Source: Vibrio plantisponsor
GTDB taxonomy: Bacteria > Pseudomonadota > Gammaproteobacteria > Enterobacterales > Vibrionaceae
Direction of reading: 5' to 3'
Assembly: GCF_013041605.1 (NCBI RefSeq)
Contig: NZ_JABEQC010000003.1
Span: 169,898-233,897 of the forward strand
DNA: 64,000 nt
The notes under the pieces were generated by a model. It had not been told where the DNA came from, made no database searches, and saw only the letters and a list, made by a program, of their open reading frames with translations. How positions within the stretch are numbered: the first letter of the stretch is position 1; every line of letters starts with the position of its first letter. Positions 45,914 through 56,721 of this stretch are shown piece by piece. The translations under genes and the position numbers were made by a program.

Positions 45914-46483
45914 TTGACCTTACACGATATCCTTACCCAACCTGAATTTGAAGATAAGTTGCTTAACGAAGCTAAGTCACGTGGCTTTGTAGCTGCAATG
46001 GCCTGTGCGCCAAACATTCTTCCGCCGCAGGAATGGTTACCTTTCCTTTGGGGTGGTGAAGAAGTTGCACCTTTTAGCGATGGAGAACAACTAGAAACAT
46101 ACATCCAACATATCATTGATATGTGGAACCAGTATCGTTCTTCATTTTTAGAAGGTACCTGGGTTTGGCCTGAAGGTTATGACCTTGACGAAGAAGAAAT
46201 CGTTACCGATTCAGTACGTGATTTCTGTGAAGGTGTATTGCAGGGTTGGCAGCTTGCTCGTGATGATTGGGAAGTGCTAATGCCAGAAGAGAGTCAAGAC
46301 AATGCTCTGCTGGGTGGTGTTCTGCTTTCTCTCAGCATGCTTTACGATCCAGAGACAGCGCTGACGACTTTAAATGAACAAGGTATGGAAGGCTTAGATC
46401 AGTTTGAAGAGATCTACGCAGCGATTCCGGTCATGCTATGCGGCTTAACTCAGCGCGGTGTTGCTCTCGCGGAAGCTCAGTAG
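45914..46483 (+). CDS. UPF0149 / YecA family protein
   Basis: 189 residues, all-helical YgfB/YecA-like domain (SRGFVAAMACAPNILPPQEWLPFLWGG, VRDFCEGVLQGWQLA). No C-terminal SEC-C zinc motif is present. Function unknown. The frame opens with TTG 45914, which has GGAA seven bases upstream; the ATG at 45901 is in another frame. It is convergent with nadA over a strong terminator. Confidence 0.82.
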   Translation: MTLHDILTQPEFEDKLLNEAKSRGFVAAMACAPNILPPQEWLPFLWGGEEVAPFSDGEQLETYIQHIIDMWNQYRSSFLEGTWVWPEGYDLDEEEIVTDSVRDFCEGVLQGWQLARDDWEVLMPEESQDNALLGGVLLSLSMLYDPETALTTLNEQGMEGLDQFEEIYAAIPVMLCGLTQRGVALAEAQ

Positions 46484-46504
46484 TCGTTATCTTCTATAAG
46501 AAAC

Positions 46505-46533
46505 AAAGAAGCCAGCATTATGCTGGCTTCTTT
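46505..46533. terminator. Bidirectional terminator between the UPF0149 gene and nadA
   Basis: AAAGAAGCCAGCA (46505-46517), loop TTA, TGCTGGCTTCTTT (46521-46533): a perfect 13-base stem. Confidence 0.93.
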
Positions 46534-46570
46534 CATTTTGATTGATGTATCAATTCGTTGGTAGCTGCGC

Positions 46571-47632
46571 TTAAGCATTACCTTTTACCTTGATATTAAG
46601 CTGCTCTGCGAAATCCAACATACGATTTAATGGGATCAAAGACTTAACACGTAACTCTTCATCAACAAAAATTTCGTGTTCGCTGCCACCATCTTTTAAC
46701 GCTTTTTCAATCGCTTTTAAGCCGTTCATTGCCATCCAAGGACAATGCGCACAACTACGACAAGTCGCACCTGCACCTGCTGTTGGCGCTTCAATCAATT
46801 CTTTCTCAGGGACCAACTGCTGCATCTTAAAGAAAATGCCTTTGTCTGTTGCGACAATCATTTTCTGATGAGGGAGTTCTTTGGCTGCTTTGATCAACTG
46901 GCTGGTAGAGCCTACTGCATCCGCCAGTTCAACTACACTTGAAGGTGATTCTGGGTGCACCAAAATTGCCGCCTCAGGATAAAGGCTCTTCATCTTCTTC
47001 AGTGCATCTGCTGAAAACTCATCGTGTACCACACACTCGCCTTGCCAAAGCAGCATATCTGCTCCGGTTTTGTTCGCGATATAAGAGCCAAGATGGCGAT
47101 CTGGTCCCCAGATGATTTTCTTATCTTCTGATTCAAGTTGCTCTACGATCTCAAGTGCAATACTCGACGTCACTACCCAATCAGCTCGCGCTTTTACAGC
47201 AGCAGAAGTGTTCGCGTACACAACCACAGTATGGTCTGGGTGCGCATCGCAAAACTCGGAAAACTTATCAGCAGGACAGCCTAAATCAAGCGAGCATTCT
47301 GCTTCTAGCGTTGGCATTAAAATACGTTTTTCTGGGGTAAGAATCTTCGCAGACTCGCCCATAAAACGTACGCCAGCAATAATCAAAGTGCTTGCTGGGT
47401 GGCGGTTACCAAACTTTGCCATCTCCAGAGAATCACCAACAAAACCGCCTGTTTCTTCCGCAAGGGCTTGGATTTCTGGGTCTGTGTAGTAATGCGCGAT
47501 TAATACTGCGTCTTTCTCTTTCAGCAGCTCTTTAATACTCGCAAGGTAGGTTTGCTTCTCTTCCGCCGACAATGGAATCGGTTTTGGAGGGAATGGGTAA
47601 ACCGTATCGATTTTATCTAATATATGGCTCAT
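46571..47632 (-). CDS. nadA: Quinolinate synthase A
   Basis: 353 residues. NadA condenses iminoaspartate with dihydroxyacetone phosphate to quinolinate in NAD synthesis, using a [4Fe-4S] cluster. Cluster cysteines lie in [20 protein letters not shown] and [12 protein letters not shown]; substrate motifs [10 protein letters not shown] and [10 protein letters not shown] are present. It follows cpoB, separated by a terminator and about 190 bases, as in other gamma-proteobacteria but without the tRNA cluster found there in E. coli. Confidence 0.97.
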   Translation of the reverse strand: MSHILDKIDTVYPFPPKPIPLSAEEKQTYLASIKELLKEKDAVLIAHYYTDPEIQALAEETGGFVGDSLEMAKFGNRHPASTLIIAGVRFMGESAKILTPEKRILMPTLEAECSLDLGCPADKFSEFCDAHPDHTVVVYANTSAAVKARADWVVTSSIALEIVEQLESEDKKIIWGPDRHLGSYIANKTGADMLLWQGECVVHDEFSADALKKMKSLYPEAAILVHPESPSSVVELADAVGSTSQLIKAAKELPHQKMIVATDKGIFFKMQQLVPEKELIEAPTAGAGATCRSCAHCPWMAMNGLKAIEKALKDGGSEHEIFVDEELRVKSLIPLNRMLDFAEQLNIKVKGNA

Positions 47633-47772
47633 TGCTCATGCTCTATGCAACTTCCTTTAATTCGGGCATTGTACACCGACATAGAATAGATAGGCAAAAA
47701 TGATTCTTTTGCGCAGCGACAGTAAGTGTTGTTGCTCAACAGCAATATCCGTTGCTTTAGCTAAGAGTGAAA

Positions 47773-47805
47773 GAAAAAAGAGGCTACCGTTTGGCAACCT
47801 CTTTT
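47773..47805 (-). terminator. Terminator of the tol-pal operon
   Basis: AAAAGAGG (47776-47783) pairs with CCTCTTTT (47798-47805); on the minus strand the 3' arm continues into TTTTTTC. Confidence 0.85.
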
Positions 47806-47821
47806 CTATTCATCTGCTTTA

Positions 47822-48607
47822 TTACTTCAGATTTTCACTGGCGACTTTCGCTGAAGCACTGGTTGGGTATTCATCAACCACTTGTTGATAGTACTTTTTA
47901 GCCTGCGCTTCATTATTGTTTCGTTTAGCAATATCGCCTAACTTCACTAAAGCATCTGCTCGCTTGTTAGATTCTTTGTAAGAAACTACGGCAGCAAAAC
48001 TGGTCACAGCTTCTTTATCTTGTTTCTTAGCGAAGTACAGTTGTCCCAACCAATAATGCGCATTAGGTGCAAAATTCGAGTTTGGATAATCTTTTTGGAA
48101 TTGTTGGAAAGCGGCTATCGCACCAGCGTAGTCACGTTTCTTCAGAATTAGGTCTACGGCATTTTGATAGGCCGCTTGTTCATCTGCATCACTGCTGAAT
48201 GTGCCTTGAGGAACGTCTTCATCGTTAGATGCCGCCGCCGCAGGTGCAGGTTTTTTCATTTCACCACGAACACGGTCAAGTTCGACAAACAACTCCCTTT
48301 GGCGTTGTAACATCTGCTGCATATCGTAGTTATTTTTTTCTATCTGCCCACGTAATTCATTGATTTCGAGAGCCATGGTGTCTAGCTGCTGCTGCATTTG
48401 CACTTGAAGGCGCGCACGAGTTTCAAGCAGACGTTCTAATCGCTGAACTTCCGATTCTGAAGACGCAGAACGAGTCGATGACGCTTGGCTAGATGAATTA
48501 TTGCTGAGATCAGATACTGGAGCTGGTGCAGCGAACGAACTGTTCACTGCACTTGCCAGTAACGTAAGCGTGATCAGGCGCTTTAAGTTACTGAACATGA
48601 GGTTCAT
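47822..48607 (-). CDS. cpoB: Cell division coordinator CpoB (YbgF)
   Basis: 261 residues. Signal peptide (LITLTLLASAVNSSFA), a coiled-coil trimerisation segment at about 50-115 (VQRLERLLETRARLQVQMQQ), then TPR repeats (YQNAVDLILKKRDYAGAI, NAHYWLGQLYFAKKQ). CpoB links PBP1B-dependent septal synthesis with Tol-driven outer-membrane constriction. It is the last gene of the operon, seven bases after pal. ATG 48598 is an alternative start. Confidence 0.95.
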   Translation of the reverse strand: MNLMFSNLKRLITLTLLASAVNSSFAAPAPVSDLSNNSSSQASSTRSASSESEVQRLERLLETRARLQVQMQQQLDTMALEINELRGQIEKNNYDMQQMLQRQRELFVELDRVRGEMKKPAPAAAASNDEDVPQGTFSSDADEQAAYQNAVDLILKKRDYAGAIAAFQQFQKDYPNSNFAPNAHYWLGQLYFAKKQDKEAVTSFAAVVSYKESNKRADALVKLGDIAKRNNNEAQAKKYYQQVVDEYPTSASAKVASENLK

Positions 48608-48614
48608 CCCCGAA

Positions 48615-49157
48615 TTAGTATACTAGAACTGCGCGGCGGTTCTTAGCATATACTTCGTCAGATTGGCCAAGAAGAAGAGGCTTCTCTTCACCGTAGCTAA
48701 CGATAGAGATTTGGTCAGCTTGAACACCTAGTGCTTCTAGGTATTTAGCTACTGCTTGTGCACGACGCTCACCAAGTGCGATGTTGTACTCTGGTGTACC
48801 GCGCTCATCAGCGTGACCTTCGATAGTTACTTTAAGGCTTGGCATTTTGCTTAGGTAAGCTGCGTGAGCCGCTAGCATTTCTTCGTAGTCGCCAGCGATA
48901 GTTGCGTTATCGAATGCGAAGTAAATTGTTGAAGTTTCACGTAGAGCTTGCTCTTTAAGCTCTTGCTCAGAAAGCTGACCGTTTTGATCCATTGGAGAAA
49001 CAACAGTTGTGTCAACTTGGTTAGCTGAACCTGAAGTTGATTGGTTAGTTGTTTCTGAACCAGCGTTGCTTGCTGCGTCATCACTTGAACTACAAGCTGT
49101 CACTGCTAGTACTGGTAGCGCAATTAGTAGCCCTTTAAGAACTTTATTAAGTTGCAT
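48615..49157 (-). CDS. pal: Peptidoglycan-associated lipoprotein Pal
   Basis: 180 residues. Lipobox LAVTAC with lipidation at Cys22, a Ser/Thr-rich linker, then an OmpA-like peptidoglycan-binding domain ([25 protein letters not shown]). Pal ties the outer membrane to the wall and is moved by TolB/TolQRA. AAGGA is upstream of ATG 49157; the longer frame to 49220 has no family sequence and overlaps tolB. Confidence 0.97.
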   Translation of the reverse strand: MQLNKVLKGLLIALPVLAVTACSSSDDAASNAGSETTNQSTSGSANQVDTTVVSPMDQNGQLSEQELKEQALRETSTIYFAFDNATIAGDYEEMLAAHAAYLSKMPSLKVTIEGHADERGTPEYNIALGERRAQAVAKYLEALGVQADQISIVSYGEEKPLLLGQSDEVYAKNRRAVLVY

Positions 49158-49185
49158 CTTGTTTTCCTTTATTTTGTATTTTTCG

Positions 49186-50538
49186 CTATAAGAACGGAGA
49201 CCAGGCAGGAGCGCGTACACGTCCGTTGGTTGCCGGTAATCTAGCTTTAAATCTTCCGTCTATTGAGACCATCGACAATACGTTGGTCTTGTTGTAGATG
49301 GAACTGTATATAACCATACCACCATTCGGCGCAATACTTGGAGACTCATCAAGCAAAGTTTTTGTAAGAACTTGTACTGATCCCGTTTCCAAATCTTGTT
49401 TTGCCAGGTTAAAGCCAGAGTTTGAACGATTCACCATAACGAGGAATCGACCATCCGGAGTAATCTGACCGCCTAAATTTTGGCTGCCCTGCCAAGTCAA
49501 ACGCGTCGTTGCACGGTCTGACAAATTTACTTGATATATCTGTGGTTTACCACCCCGATCTGATGTAAATATGAGCGATTCACCATTCGGATGCCAAAAC
49601 GGTTCCGTGTTATTTGAGCGACCACTCGTTATTTGCGTCAGCTTACGGGAAGCTAAATCCAAGGTATACACTTGTAGACTGCCTGTTTTAGACAATACTA
49701 ACGCCAACTGTTTTCCGTCTGGAGAAAATTTTGGTGCCCCATTATGACGTGGGTATGACGTCACTTTTTCACGAGTTCCGGTGTAAATGTTCATCAGATA
49801 AATTTCTGCCTGACCATTTTGGAAGCTAACGTAAGCCAGTGTTTTGCCATCCGGTGACCATGAAGGCGACATAAGAGGCTGTTTAGAACGAAGAACCAGT
49901 CTTTCGTTGTAACCGTCATAATCCGCAACGCGTAGCTGATATGGGTATTGGTCTTTATCGTTCACGACCACATAAGCAATACGAGTTAAAAACGCACCTT
50001 TTTCTCCAGTGAGTTGTTCATAAACAAGATCTGAAATTCGATGCGCGTATTCACGTAGTCGTTTCGCAGGTACGGTCGCCACCTTGTTGAACAGTACATG
50101 ATCTTTAGAAAGAACCAACTGACCATCTGAACTCAACGTTTTACCTTGTCCCTGAGTCAGTTGCCCACGTACAACGTCTACTAGTTGATAATTGATAACA
50201 TAGTTGCCTTCAGCATTTTGGGTAATGCTTCCTGTCAGCAGCGCATCGACACCGATACTGGTCCAAGCATCAAACTTCACTTGTGTTTCAGTGTACGGAG
50301 TTTGCGGCATTTTGCTTGTAGGAATTGGGCTGAATTTCCCACTTCTTTGTAGGTCTGATGAAATAACAGCCGAAACGTCTTGCGGTAACGGAGCGGAACC
50401 TTCCCATTTGAATGGAACAATGGCAATTGGGCGCGCAGAGTTAATACCGTCGGTAATAACCAGCTCCAACGCTGCATTGGCAAATTGCAGACTACTTGTG
50501 ATGACAAGTACACATCCTAAAATCAATCGCTTAAACAC
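49186..50538 (-). CDS. tolB: Tol-Pal translocation protein TolB
   Basis: 450 residues. Periplasmic: leader followed by an N-terminal domain ([15 protein letters not shown]) and a six-bladed propeller with repeated [25 protein letters not shown] and [17 protein letters not shown] units. TolB binds Pal and TolA. GTG start with AAGGA upstream. Tight spacing within the operon. Confidence 0.97.
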   Translation of the reverse strand: MFKRLILGCVLVITSSLQFANAALELVITDGINSARPIAIVPFKWEGSAPLPQDVSAVISSDLQRSGKFSPIPTSKMPQTPYTETQVKFDAWTSIGVDALLTGSITQNAEGNYVINYQLVDVVRGQLTQGQGKTLSSDGQLVLSKDHVLFNKVATVPAKRLREYAHRISDLVYEQLTGEKGAFLTRIAYVVVNDKDQYPYQLRVADYDGYNERLVLRSKQPLMSPSWSPDGKTLAYVSFQNGQAEIYLMNIYTGTREKVTSYPRHNGAPKFSPDGKQLALVLSKTGSLQVYTLDLASRKLTQITSGRSNNTEPFWHPNGESLIFTSDRGGKPQIYQVNLSDRATTRLTWQGSQNLGGQITPDGRFLVMVNRSNSGFNLAKQDLETGSVQVLTKTLLDESPSIAPNGGMVIYSSIYNKTNVLSMVSIDGRFKARLPATNGRVRAPAWSPFL

Positions 50539-50552
50539 AAGCTTTATCCTTT

Positions 50553-51623
50553 TTACTCTGGTACTACGGTTAAATTAATATTTTTCAGTTTTTCGACTAC
50601 GTCAGAATCGTCTTTCGGTAATGGAAATGTTCCAACTTGCGCTACTGCACGTCTTGTCGCAGAACATAGGCGCGAATCACCGTTCATAACCGATAACTCA
50701 CCCACTATTGCGCCTGCGCCTGTTGGGATTAAACGTAAGTTCACCTTACATTCTTTTCCTTTAAAACTGTCTTCCAGTAACAAATTTTGCTGAATCATCT
50801 GGGTATATATTGCCCCCCAACGTTCCGCTTCACTCATTACATATTGTGAACGAGCCGAGGTGTTTTGCTGAGCTTCACTTTCTAAGCCTGAAAAGATACT
50901 GTTCAGTGCTTTTTCCTGTTCCAAACGCTCTAGCCTTGCTTTTTCTGCCCGTTCTTTCTCTATTCTCGCTTTTTCAGCCGCTTCTTTTGCCGCTTTTTCT
51001 TTCGCTATTCGTTCTTGTTCAGCTTTCTGCGCAGCCTCGCGTTCACGACGCGCTTTTTCTTGAGCTTCCTGAGCTGCTTTTTCCTTCGCTACTCTTTCTT
51101 GCTCTGCTTTCGCTGCCGCGGCCTCTTTCGCTGCTCGCTCTGCTTCTGCTTTCTTAGCCGCTTCTTCTTTGCTTTTACGTTCTGCTTCTGCTTTCGCCGC
51201 TTGTTCTTTTGCTACGCGCGCTTTCTCTGCAGCAATCTTTTGCTGCTCTTCTTGCTCTTCACGACGCTTCTCAGCATCTCGCGCTGCTTTAGCCTCTTTC
51301 GCTTGTTGCTCTTTCAGCTTACGAATGCGTTCTTCTTCCGCTTTGCGATTCTTTTCTAACTGCTCACTTTCTCTGCGCAGCTTATCCAAACGCTCTTGCT
51401 CTTTTTTAGATGCAGCTTCGCGTTGACTACGGATTTTATCCGCTTGCTGCTTGACCAAATTTGGGTCGATCACTACCGCTTGCACCATTTGCCCAGAAGG
51501 TTCAGGTTTGGACATAGTGAAGTCCGTCCCCCAAAGCAAAGCGGCAATCAAAACGGCATGAAGGCCGACAGAAATCGCTATCGGCTTGGTATATGAACTC
51601 TTATTCGACTTATGATCTTTCAT
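50553..51623 (-). CDS. tolA: Tol protein TolA
   Basis: 356 residues. One N-terminal transmembrane helix ([17 protein letters not shown]), a long Ala/Lys/Glu-rich helical stalk at about 55-240 with repeated KAEQER and KEKAAKEA units, and a globular C-terminal domain ([16 protein letters not shown]) that reaches TolB and Pal. TolA transmits TolQR proton-motive energy across the periplasm. The stalk DNA is internally repetitive and may vary in length between strains. Confidence 0.96.
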   Translation of the reverse strand: MKDHKSNKSSYTKPIAISVGLHAVLIAALLWGTDFTMSKPEPSGQMVQAVVIDPNLVKQQADKIRSQREAASKKEQERLDKLRRESEQLEKNRKAEEERIRKLKEQQAKEAKAARDAEKRREEQEEQQKIAAEKARVAKEQAAKAEAERKSKEEAAKKAEAERAAKEAAAAKAEQERVAKEKAAQEAQEKARREREAAQKAEQERIAKEKAAKEAAEKARIEKERAEKARLERLEQEKALNSIFSGLESEAQQNTSARSQYVMSEAERWGAIYTQMIQQNLLLEDSFKGKECKVNLRLIPTGAGAIVGELSVMNGDSRLCSATRRAVAQVGTFPLPKDDSDVVEKLKNINLTVVPE

Positions 51624-51637
51624 GAACGATGTTAAGC

Positions 51638-52081
51638 CTATTCCTTGATATCCGTTAACAACCCGACTTTTGGTATACCGGCTCGACTTAATTCATCTAA
51701 CACAAGTACCACTTCTGCATACGGTGTGGCAGCATCACCACCTACGGCTACCGGAGAATTTGGCTTTATTGATAGCTCCGCTTTCACTCTGACGATAATA
51801 TCTTGTAGCGAAAGTCCTCGCTGCACCTCTTCATCGTTGACGCTCAGGCCTAAGTTACCTTCTTTATCAATTTCTACAATGATAAAGCTTGCATCACTAT
51901 CCCCAGCCATCTCAGACGCTGGCTTAGCCGTTGATGTTTTAGGTAACTCTACATCGACACCTTGCGTAACAAACGGTGAGGTAACCATGAAGATGATCAG
52001 CAACACCAACATAACGTCGATGTAAGGTACAACGTTGATTTCAGCGGTGAGTTTACGCTTTTTTGGCTGATAACCGGCCAT
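51638..52081 (-). CDS. tolR: Tol protein TolR
   Basis: 147 residues, ExbD/TolR family. One transmembrane helix begins at INVVPYIDVMLVLLIIFM, containing the essential Asp of the proton channel, followed by a periplasmic domain. It works with TolQ as the motor stator. Confidence 0.97.
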   Translation of the reverse strand: MAGYQPKKRKLTAEINVVPYIDVMLVLLIIFMVTSPFVTQGVDVELPKTSTAKPASEMAGDSDASFIIVEIDKEGNLGLSVNDEEVQRGLSLQDIIVRVKAELSIKPNSPVAVGGDAATPYAEVVLVLDELSRAGIPKVGLLTDIKE

Positions 52082-52084
52082 TGA

Positions 52085-52768
52085 TTATTCCCTTCCCGCC
52101 ATTGCTTGACGGTGTAAAATACTATGGAATTCTTCAGAAAACGTTGCGTAAGAGTGCTCTAACTTACCTACTGTGTTACTTAAACGGTTATATGCCATTA
52201 CTGCTGGAATCGCTGCAAATAGGCCCATAGCGGTCGCAACCAGCGCTTCTGCGATGCCCGGAGCTACCATTGCTAATGTTGCTTGTTTTACCGCACCTAA
52301 AGCAATAAACGCATGCATGATACCCCAAACCGTACCGAACAAACCGATATATGGGCTGATCGAACCAACCGTTGCTAAAAATGGCAGGTTAGCTTCTAAC
52401 TCTTCTACTTCTCGAGCTACAGACACGCGCATTGCTCGGCCAGTCCCTTCCATTACGAAGTCTGGTGAATCGGCATTAGTTTTACGTAGACGAGCAAATT
52501 CCGTGAAACCTGAATAGAAGATCTCTTCTGTACCCATGATTTCATCTTTGCGCTTTTTCACATCTTGATAGAGAACGGCTAAGTCTGTGCCCGACCAAAA
52601 CTTATCTTCAAATGCTTCCGCATCTCTGGTGGCTTGCGACAAAACTTTGTAACGCTTGATGATCATCGCCCACGAAACAATCGACATTCCCAAAAGAATA
52701 AGCATGACCATTTTGACTAGCAAACTGGCCTGAAGGAAAAGGTCGAGAATTGAAATATCAGCTTGCAC
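52085..52768 (-). CDS. tolQ: Tol protein TolQ
   Basis: 227 residues, MotA/TolQ/ExbB family, three transmembrane helices with the motor segment [25 protein letters not shown] and [26 protein letters not shown] start; GGAG lies ten bases upstream. It overlaps the end of ybgC by 11 bases, so the two are co-translated. Confidence 0.97.
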   Translation of the reverse strand: MQADISILDLFLQASLLVKMVMLILLGMSIVSWAMIIKRYKVLSQATRDAEAFEDKFWSGTDLAVLYQDVKKRKDEIMGTEEIFYSGFTEFARLRKTNADSPDFVMEGTGRAMRVSVAREVEELEANLPFLATVGSISPYIGLFGTVWGIMHAFIALGAVKQATLAMVAPGIAEALVATAMGLFAAIPAVMAYNRLSNTVGKLEHSYATFSEEFHSILHRQAMAGRE

Positions 52769-53165
52769 TGTTGGTTAACTCCGAAATAATTAATTGAGGC
52801 ATGGCCTTAGGTCTCATCTTCTCATTGTCGATACATGCTACCTTAACTATTGCTTTACACAACACCTTGTTATCAGGATTGACGAGCTCCTGACAGAATA
52901 TTAGCGATGCTTTCTTTAGTTCAGAAATAGTCGTGACAACATTAAGCTGATCGTCCAATCGAGCACCTTGTATAAAATCGATGTCGGCATGTCTGACAAC
53001 AAATCCTATGCGTTGTTCCAACAATACTTGTTGAGATACGCCAATTGCACGCAGCATCTCAGTGCGAGCTCTTTCAAAAAATTTTAGGTAGTTCGAATGA
53101 TAAACGACACCACCTGCATCCGTATCTTCGTAGTAAATGGTGATTGGCCAATGAAACGCTTTCAT
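52758..53165 (-). CDS. ybgC: Acyl-CoA thioesterase YbgC
   Basis: 135 residues, hotdog fold. [26 protein letters not shown] contains the catalytic Asp of the 4-hydroxybenzoyl-CoA-type thioesterases. It is the first gene of the tol-pal operon in most proteobacteria and acts on short or long acyl-CoA/ACP near phospholipid synthesis. A terminator separates it from ybgE. Confidence 0.95.
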   Translation of the reverse strand: MKAFHWPITIYYEDTDAGGVVYHSNYLKFFERARTEMLRAIGVSQQVLLEQRIGFVVRHADIDFIQGARLDDQLNVVTTISELKKASLIFCQELVNPDNKVLCKAIVKVACIDNEKMRPKAMPQLIISELTNSAS

Positions 53166-53262
53166 AATTTTGGATTAATTGATTTACCGAATGAGGTTTT
53201 ACTATAACGCAACTCATTGTCGATAGTACAAGGGGGAATGAGGTAATTCGTAACAGAGTGTC

Positions 53263-53300
53263 AAAAAAATTAGCGCTACCTCAAAGAGAAAGCGCTAATT
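53263..53300 (-). terminator. Terminator between the cyd and tol-pal operons
   Basis: AATTAGCGCT (53268-53277) pairs with AGCGCTAATT (53291-53300). On the minus strand the 3' arm is followed by a T-run (A 53263-53269), ending the cydABX-ybgE mRNA. Confidence 0.88.
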
Positions 53301-53334
53301 CGTCTAATTCTTCACCAACTGAAAATTCAATCAC

Positions 53335-53640
53335 TTAAGCGAGAAGTCGTATCCCAGTGAAAATAATCAGTATCGGAAGTGACATGTAAGGGCTAAACAA
53401 TAGCTGCCAAACCCAAAAACGTGGTTTAAACCCTACGCCATACACCATGCTCGAGCACATGGCCCAAATAATCAATGGAGCTACAATGGCATTAAAACCA
53501 CCAATACTGTCAGCGTAAGATTCCGGGTTCCACATAATAGAAAACAGATGGTAGAAACCCAGAACTAAGGATAAAGCCTTGAATAAGGCTTTATCCATTG
53601 GGGAGTGGAACTTGGCAACCTGAGTCGACAAGTTATTCAC
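53335..53640 (-). CDS. ybgE: Cyd operon protein YbgE
   Basis: 101 residues, three hydrophobic helices (ALFKALSLVLGFYHLFSIMW, IVAPLIIWAMCSSMVYGV, MSLPILIIFTGIRLLA). YbgE is conserved after cydX in gamma-proteobacteria; its role with cytochrome bd is not settled. It starts with GTG at 53640, overlapping the cydX stop (GTGAATAA). Confidence 0.9.
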   Translation of the reverse strand: MNNLSTQVAKFHSPMDKALFKALSLVLGFYHLFSIMWNPESYADSIGGFNAIVAPLIIWAMCSSMVYGVGFKPRFWVWQLLFSPYMSLPILIIFTGIRLLA

Positions 53641-53740
53641 TATCTTTATCCATCATTTCAGTGTGCTCTAGCCAAAGAGCATTGATGATGCCAAATGCAC
53701 AAGCGAGTAATACGCCTAAAATCCATGCAAAGTACCACAT
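53633..53740 (-). CDS. cydX: Cytochrome bd-I accessory subunit CydX
   Basis: A 35-residue membrane peptide, too short for usual gene calling. It begins MWYFAWILGVLLACAFGIIN, the typical CydX sequence, then LWLEHTEMMDKDSE. CydX stabilises the haems of the CydAB oxidase. It lies 12 bases after cydB, with GGAG upstream, and overlaps ybgE. Confidence 0.95.
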   Translation of the reverse strand: MWYFAWILGVLLACAFGIINALWLEHTEMMDKDSE

Positions 53741-53752
53741 AATTTTTGCTCC

Positions 53753-54889
53753 TTAGTAAAGTGAGTTCTTGTTTTCTTCAATGAATTTGTTGTCAAGACG
53801 ACCAAACATCTTGTAGTAAGTCCATGAAGTGTAAGCCAGAATAATTGGCACCATTACAAATGCGACACCCGTCATTAGATTCAGAGTCAGTTCACTCGAT
53901 GTAGAATCCCACATGGTTAAGCTGCTCTTCGGATCTAAGCTTGATGGCATTACAAACGGGAACATAGCCAAACCAGCAGTAAAGATAACACCCGCGTTAC
54001 CTAAGCTCGATGCCAAGAACGCAAAGCCACCTTTCTCAAAACGAGAAGCTAAAGCAGCAAGTAGTGGCATTACCACACCTAATGCAGGCGCAGCCCACAT
54101 TAAAGGATATTGCTCAAAGTTGTTCATCCAAGCACCCACTTCACGTACAACTTCTTTGTTTAGAGGGTTAGACACTGCATTGCCATCAATGCCACCAGCA
54201 ATAACATAGCCTTCAATACCTTGAACCCAGAAGCCCGCCGCAACAAATGCAACCGTCGTTAACAGACCCATAATCTGTGCCACGCCACGCGCACGCGCAT
54301 GAACCGCATCTGTGGTCTTCATTTGTAGCCAAGAAGCGCCTTGCAGAAGGATCATGAACAAGCTGACTAGGCCACACAGAAGTGCAAACGGATTTAGCAG
54401 ACCAAAGAATGAACCATGGTAAGTTGGCATCAGGAATTCATTCAGTTGGAATGGTACACCTTGTAGCAAGTTACCAAATGCCACACCAAAAATGATTGGC
54501 GGAACAAAACCACTAATTGAGATACAGATATCCCATGCATTACGCCATTTTGGTTCTTCAATTTTAGAACGGTAATCAAGACCAAGCGGACGCAACCAAA
54601 GCGCTGCCAAAGTCACAATCATCGCGAGATAAAAACCAGAAAACGACGTTGCGTAAACCAAAGGCCATGCAGCAAATAAAGCACCACCCGCTGTGATTAA
54701 CCAAACTTGGTTACCATCCCAGTGAGGAGCGATAGAGTTAATCATTACGCGACGTTCATTGTCACTTTTGCCGATAACAGGGACTAGAGCACCAACGCCC
54801 ATGTCAAAGCCATCTGTAATTGCGAAACCAACCAGCAATACACCAATTAGTACCCACCAGATTAGTCGCAAGATTTCATAATCAAACAT
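53753..54889 (-). CDS. cydB: Cytochrome bd ubiquinol oxidase subunit II
   Basis: 378 residues, about eight to nine membrane helices. The start MFDYEILRLIWWVLIGVLLVG, FAITDGFDMGVGAL and HWDGNQVWLITAGGALFAAWP are strong CydB marks. It pairs with CydA to reduce O2 at low tension. AGGAGAG precedes the ATG; 15 bases separate it from cydA. Confidence 0.97.
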   Translation of the reverse strand: MFDYEILRLIWWVLIGVLLVGFAITDGFDMGVGALVPVIGKSDNERRVMINSIAPHWDGNQVWLITAGGALFAAWPLVYATSFSGFYLAMIVTLAALWLRPLGLDYRSKIEEPKWRNAWDICISISGFVPPIIFGVAFGNLLQGVPFQLNEFLMPTYHGSFFGLLNPFALLCGLVSLFMILLQGASWLQMKTTDAVHARARGVAQIMGLLTTVAFVAAGFWVQGIEGYVIAGGIDGNAVSNPLNKEVVREVGAWMNNFEQYPLMWAAPALGVVMPLLAALASRFEKGGFAFLASSLGNAGVIFTAGLAMFPFVMPSSLDPKSSLTMWDSTSSELTLNLMTGVAFVMVPIILAYTSWTYYKMFGRLDNKFIEENKNSLY

Positions 54890-54904
54890 GTGTTCTCTCC
54901 TTGC

Positions 54905-56491
54905 TTATGCTTCTACTTGGCGACTAACTTTGTCTTCTACAGAGTTAGCGTCTTGCTCAAAATGGTAACGACCAGTTTTCAGGCTACTCGGGCCTTTACG
55001 AGCAAACTTAACCATTAGATATACTTCAGCAATCAGGAATACTGTGTACAGAGCCAAAATCGCGAACAAAGACGTCCAGATTTCACCCGCACTTAATGCA
55101 GAAGCGGCAACGTTAGTTGGTAAGATTTCACCAACAGCCCATGGCTGACGGCCATATTCAGCCACAAACCAACCAGCTTCAATTGCAATCCAAGGTAGCG
55201 GGATACTAAACAGTGCCGCTTTAAGAACCCAAGGTTTCTGTTCAATTTTTTGACGACATGTCTGTACGAATGCCATACCAAATACAAACAGCATGATAAA
55301 GCCAACACCCACCATCACACGGAATGACCAGAATAGAGGCCATACTGTTGGAATTGAGTCATCTGCCGCTGCCTGAATTTGATCTTCAGTCGCATCAGTA
55401 ACTTTGTCTGTATAGCGTTTAAGCAGCAATCCATAACCTAGGTCATTTTTCACTTCATCAAATGCCATCATGTTTTCTGATGATTTATCACCAGCACGAA
55501 GTTTTTCTAGAAGTTCATATGCATACATACCGTTACGAATACGATCAACGTGCTCATCACGAAGGTCACGCAGACCTTTTACTTCAGTATCGAATGAACG
55601 AGTCGCGATGATGCCCATTACATATGGGATCTTAATTGCATAATCAGTATGCATGGTTTCTTGATTTGGAAGACCAAACATGGTGAATGCTGCTGGAGCA
55701 GGTTCTGTGTGCCATTCAGCTTCGATAGCAGCCAGCTTCACTTTTTGCACTTCGCCAACTTCATAGCCAGATTCGTCACCCAGTACGATTACCGACAAAA
55801 TTGCCGCCATACCGAAAGATGAAGCAATAGCAAAAGAACGACGAGCAAAAGCAACATCACGTCCTTTCAACAGGTAGTATGAGCTGATACCAAGAATGAA
55901 CATTGCACCAGTTGTGTAACCAGAAGCTACTGTGTGAACAAACTTAACTTGAGCTACCGGGTTAAATACAACTTCAGCGAAACTCACCATTTCCATACGC
56001 ATGGTTTCAAAGTTGAATTCAGCACCTACAGGGTTTTGCATCCAGCCGTTAGCGATCAAGATCCAAAGTGCAGAGAAGTTTGAGCCTAGTGCTACTAACC
56101 ACGTAACCGCCAAGTGTTGACGCTTGGTTAGACGGTCCCAACCAAAGAAGAACAAGCCAACAAAGGTAGATTCAAGGAAAAAGGCTACTAAGGCTTCGAT
56201 AGCAAGAGGTGCACCAAAAATGTCGCCTACGTAGTGAGAGTAATAAGACCAGTTGGTACCAAACTGGAATTCCATTGTCAGGCCTGTTGCCACACCCAAT
56301 GCGAAGTTGATACCGAAAAGCTTACCCCAGAACTTAGTCATGTCCTTGTAGATCTGCTTGTCAGTCATTACATATAGAGACTCCATGATGGCTAGTAAAA
56401 AAGCCATACCGAGAGTCAATGGAACGAACAAGAAGTGATACATCGCTGTCAGTGCGAACTGCAACCGCGACAGATCAACTACGTCAATCAT
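54905..56491 (-). CDS. cydA: Cytochrome bd ubiquinol oxidase subunit I
   Basis: 528 residues. The start [20 protein letters not shown] includes the haem-ligand His region, and [38 protein letters not shown] and the C-terminal [15 protein letters not shown] are CydA signatures. AAAGGAG is five bases before ATG 56491; the longer frame to 56521 has no support. Quinol oxidase of the inner membrane with high O2 affinity. The 460-base upstream region carries CRP-, FNR- and ArcA-like sites. Confidence 0.97.
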   Translation of the reverse strand: MIDVVDLSRLQFALTAMYHFLFVPLTLGMAFLLAIMESLYVMTDKQIYKDMTKFWGKLFGINFALGVATGLTMEFQFGTNWSYYSHYVGDIFGAPLAIEALVAFFLESTFVGLFFFGWDRLTKRQHLAVTWLVALGSNFSALWILIANGWMQNPVGAEFNFETMRMEMVSFAEVVFNPVAQVKFVHTVASGYTTGAMFILGISSYYLLKGRDVAFARRSFAIASSFGMAAILSVIVLGDESGYEVGEVQKVKLAAIEAEWHTEPAPAAFTMFGLPNQETMHTDYAIKIPYVMGIIATRSFDTEVKGLRDLRDEHVDRIRNGMYAYELLEKLRAGDKSSENMMAFDEVKNDLGYGLLLKRYTDKVTDATEDQIQAAADDSIPTVWPLFWSFRVMVGVGFIMLFVFGMAFVQTCRQKIEQKPWVLKAALFSIPLPWIAIEAGWFVAEYGRQPWAVGEILPTNVAASALSAGEIWTSLFAILALYTVFLIAEVYLMVKFARKGPSSLKTGRYHFEQDANSVEDKVSRQVEA

Positions 56492-56614
56492 AGTAACTCC
56501 TTTGTGCCGGCTGAATGACACCTTATGACATATTACAACAACACAGCACCTGTTAATGATAGCGTCGAGATGTTGCTATTTAACAGCTAGTTGTTGCATT
56601 TATGTACTTTTGTG

Positions 56615-56635
56615 GTTAGTTAATTGTTAAGTAAC
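56615..56635. promoter_or_regulatory. ArcA-like repeat upstream of cydA
   Basis: GTTAGTTAATTGTTAAG contains GTTA units 11 bases apart and the GTTAATT core of ArcA sites. It overlaps the predicted start of the proximal promoter. Confidence 0.35.
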
Positions 56636-56639
56636 AGCT

Positions 56640-56668
56640 AATATAGCTTGAGCTAATACTACTGAGAA
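56640..56668 (-). promoter_or_regulatory. Proximal cydA promoter candidate
   Basis: Minus strand: TTCTCA (56668-56663), 17-base spacer, TATATT (56645-56640). Confidence 0.4.
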
Positions 56669-56707
56669 AAAACCTACGTTTCAAAAGATTTCTCAGACAA
56701 ATAAGCT

Positions 56708-56721
56708 TTGACTTAAATCAA
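56708..56721. promoter_or_regulatory. FNR-like site
   Basis: TTGACTTAAATCAA matches TTGAT-N4-ATCAA with one mismatch. FNR control of cyd is known in enterics; here it is inferred. Confidence 0.5.

Noticed and set aside
50810..51426. Several long plus-strand frames rich in Phe, Leu and Cys opposite tolA
   Set aside because: They are the complement of the Ala/Lys/Glu-rich TolA stalk and have no independent start signals.
53166..53334. Possible tRNA or extra gene between ybgE and ybgC
   Set aside because: The only structure is the operon terminator; no cloverleaf or coding frame is present.
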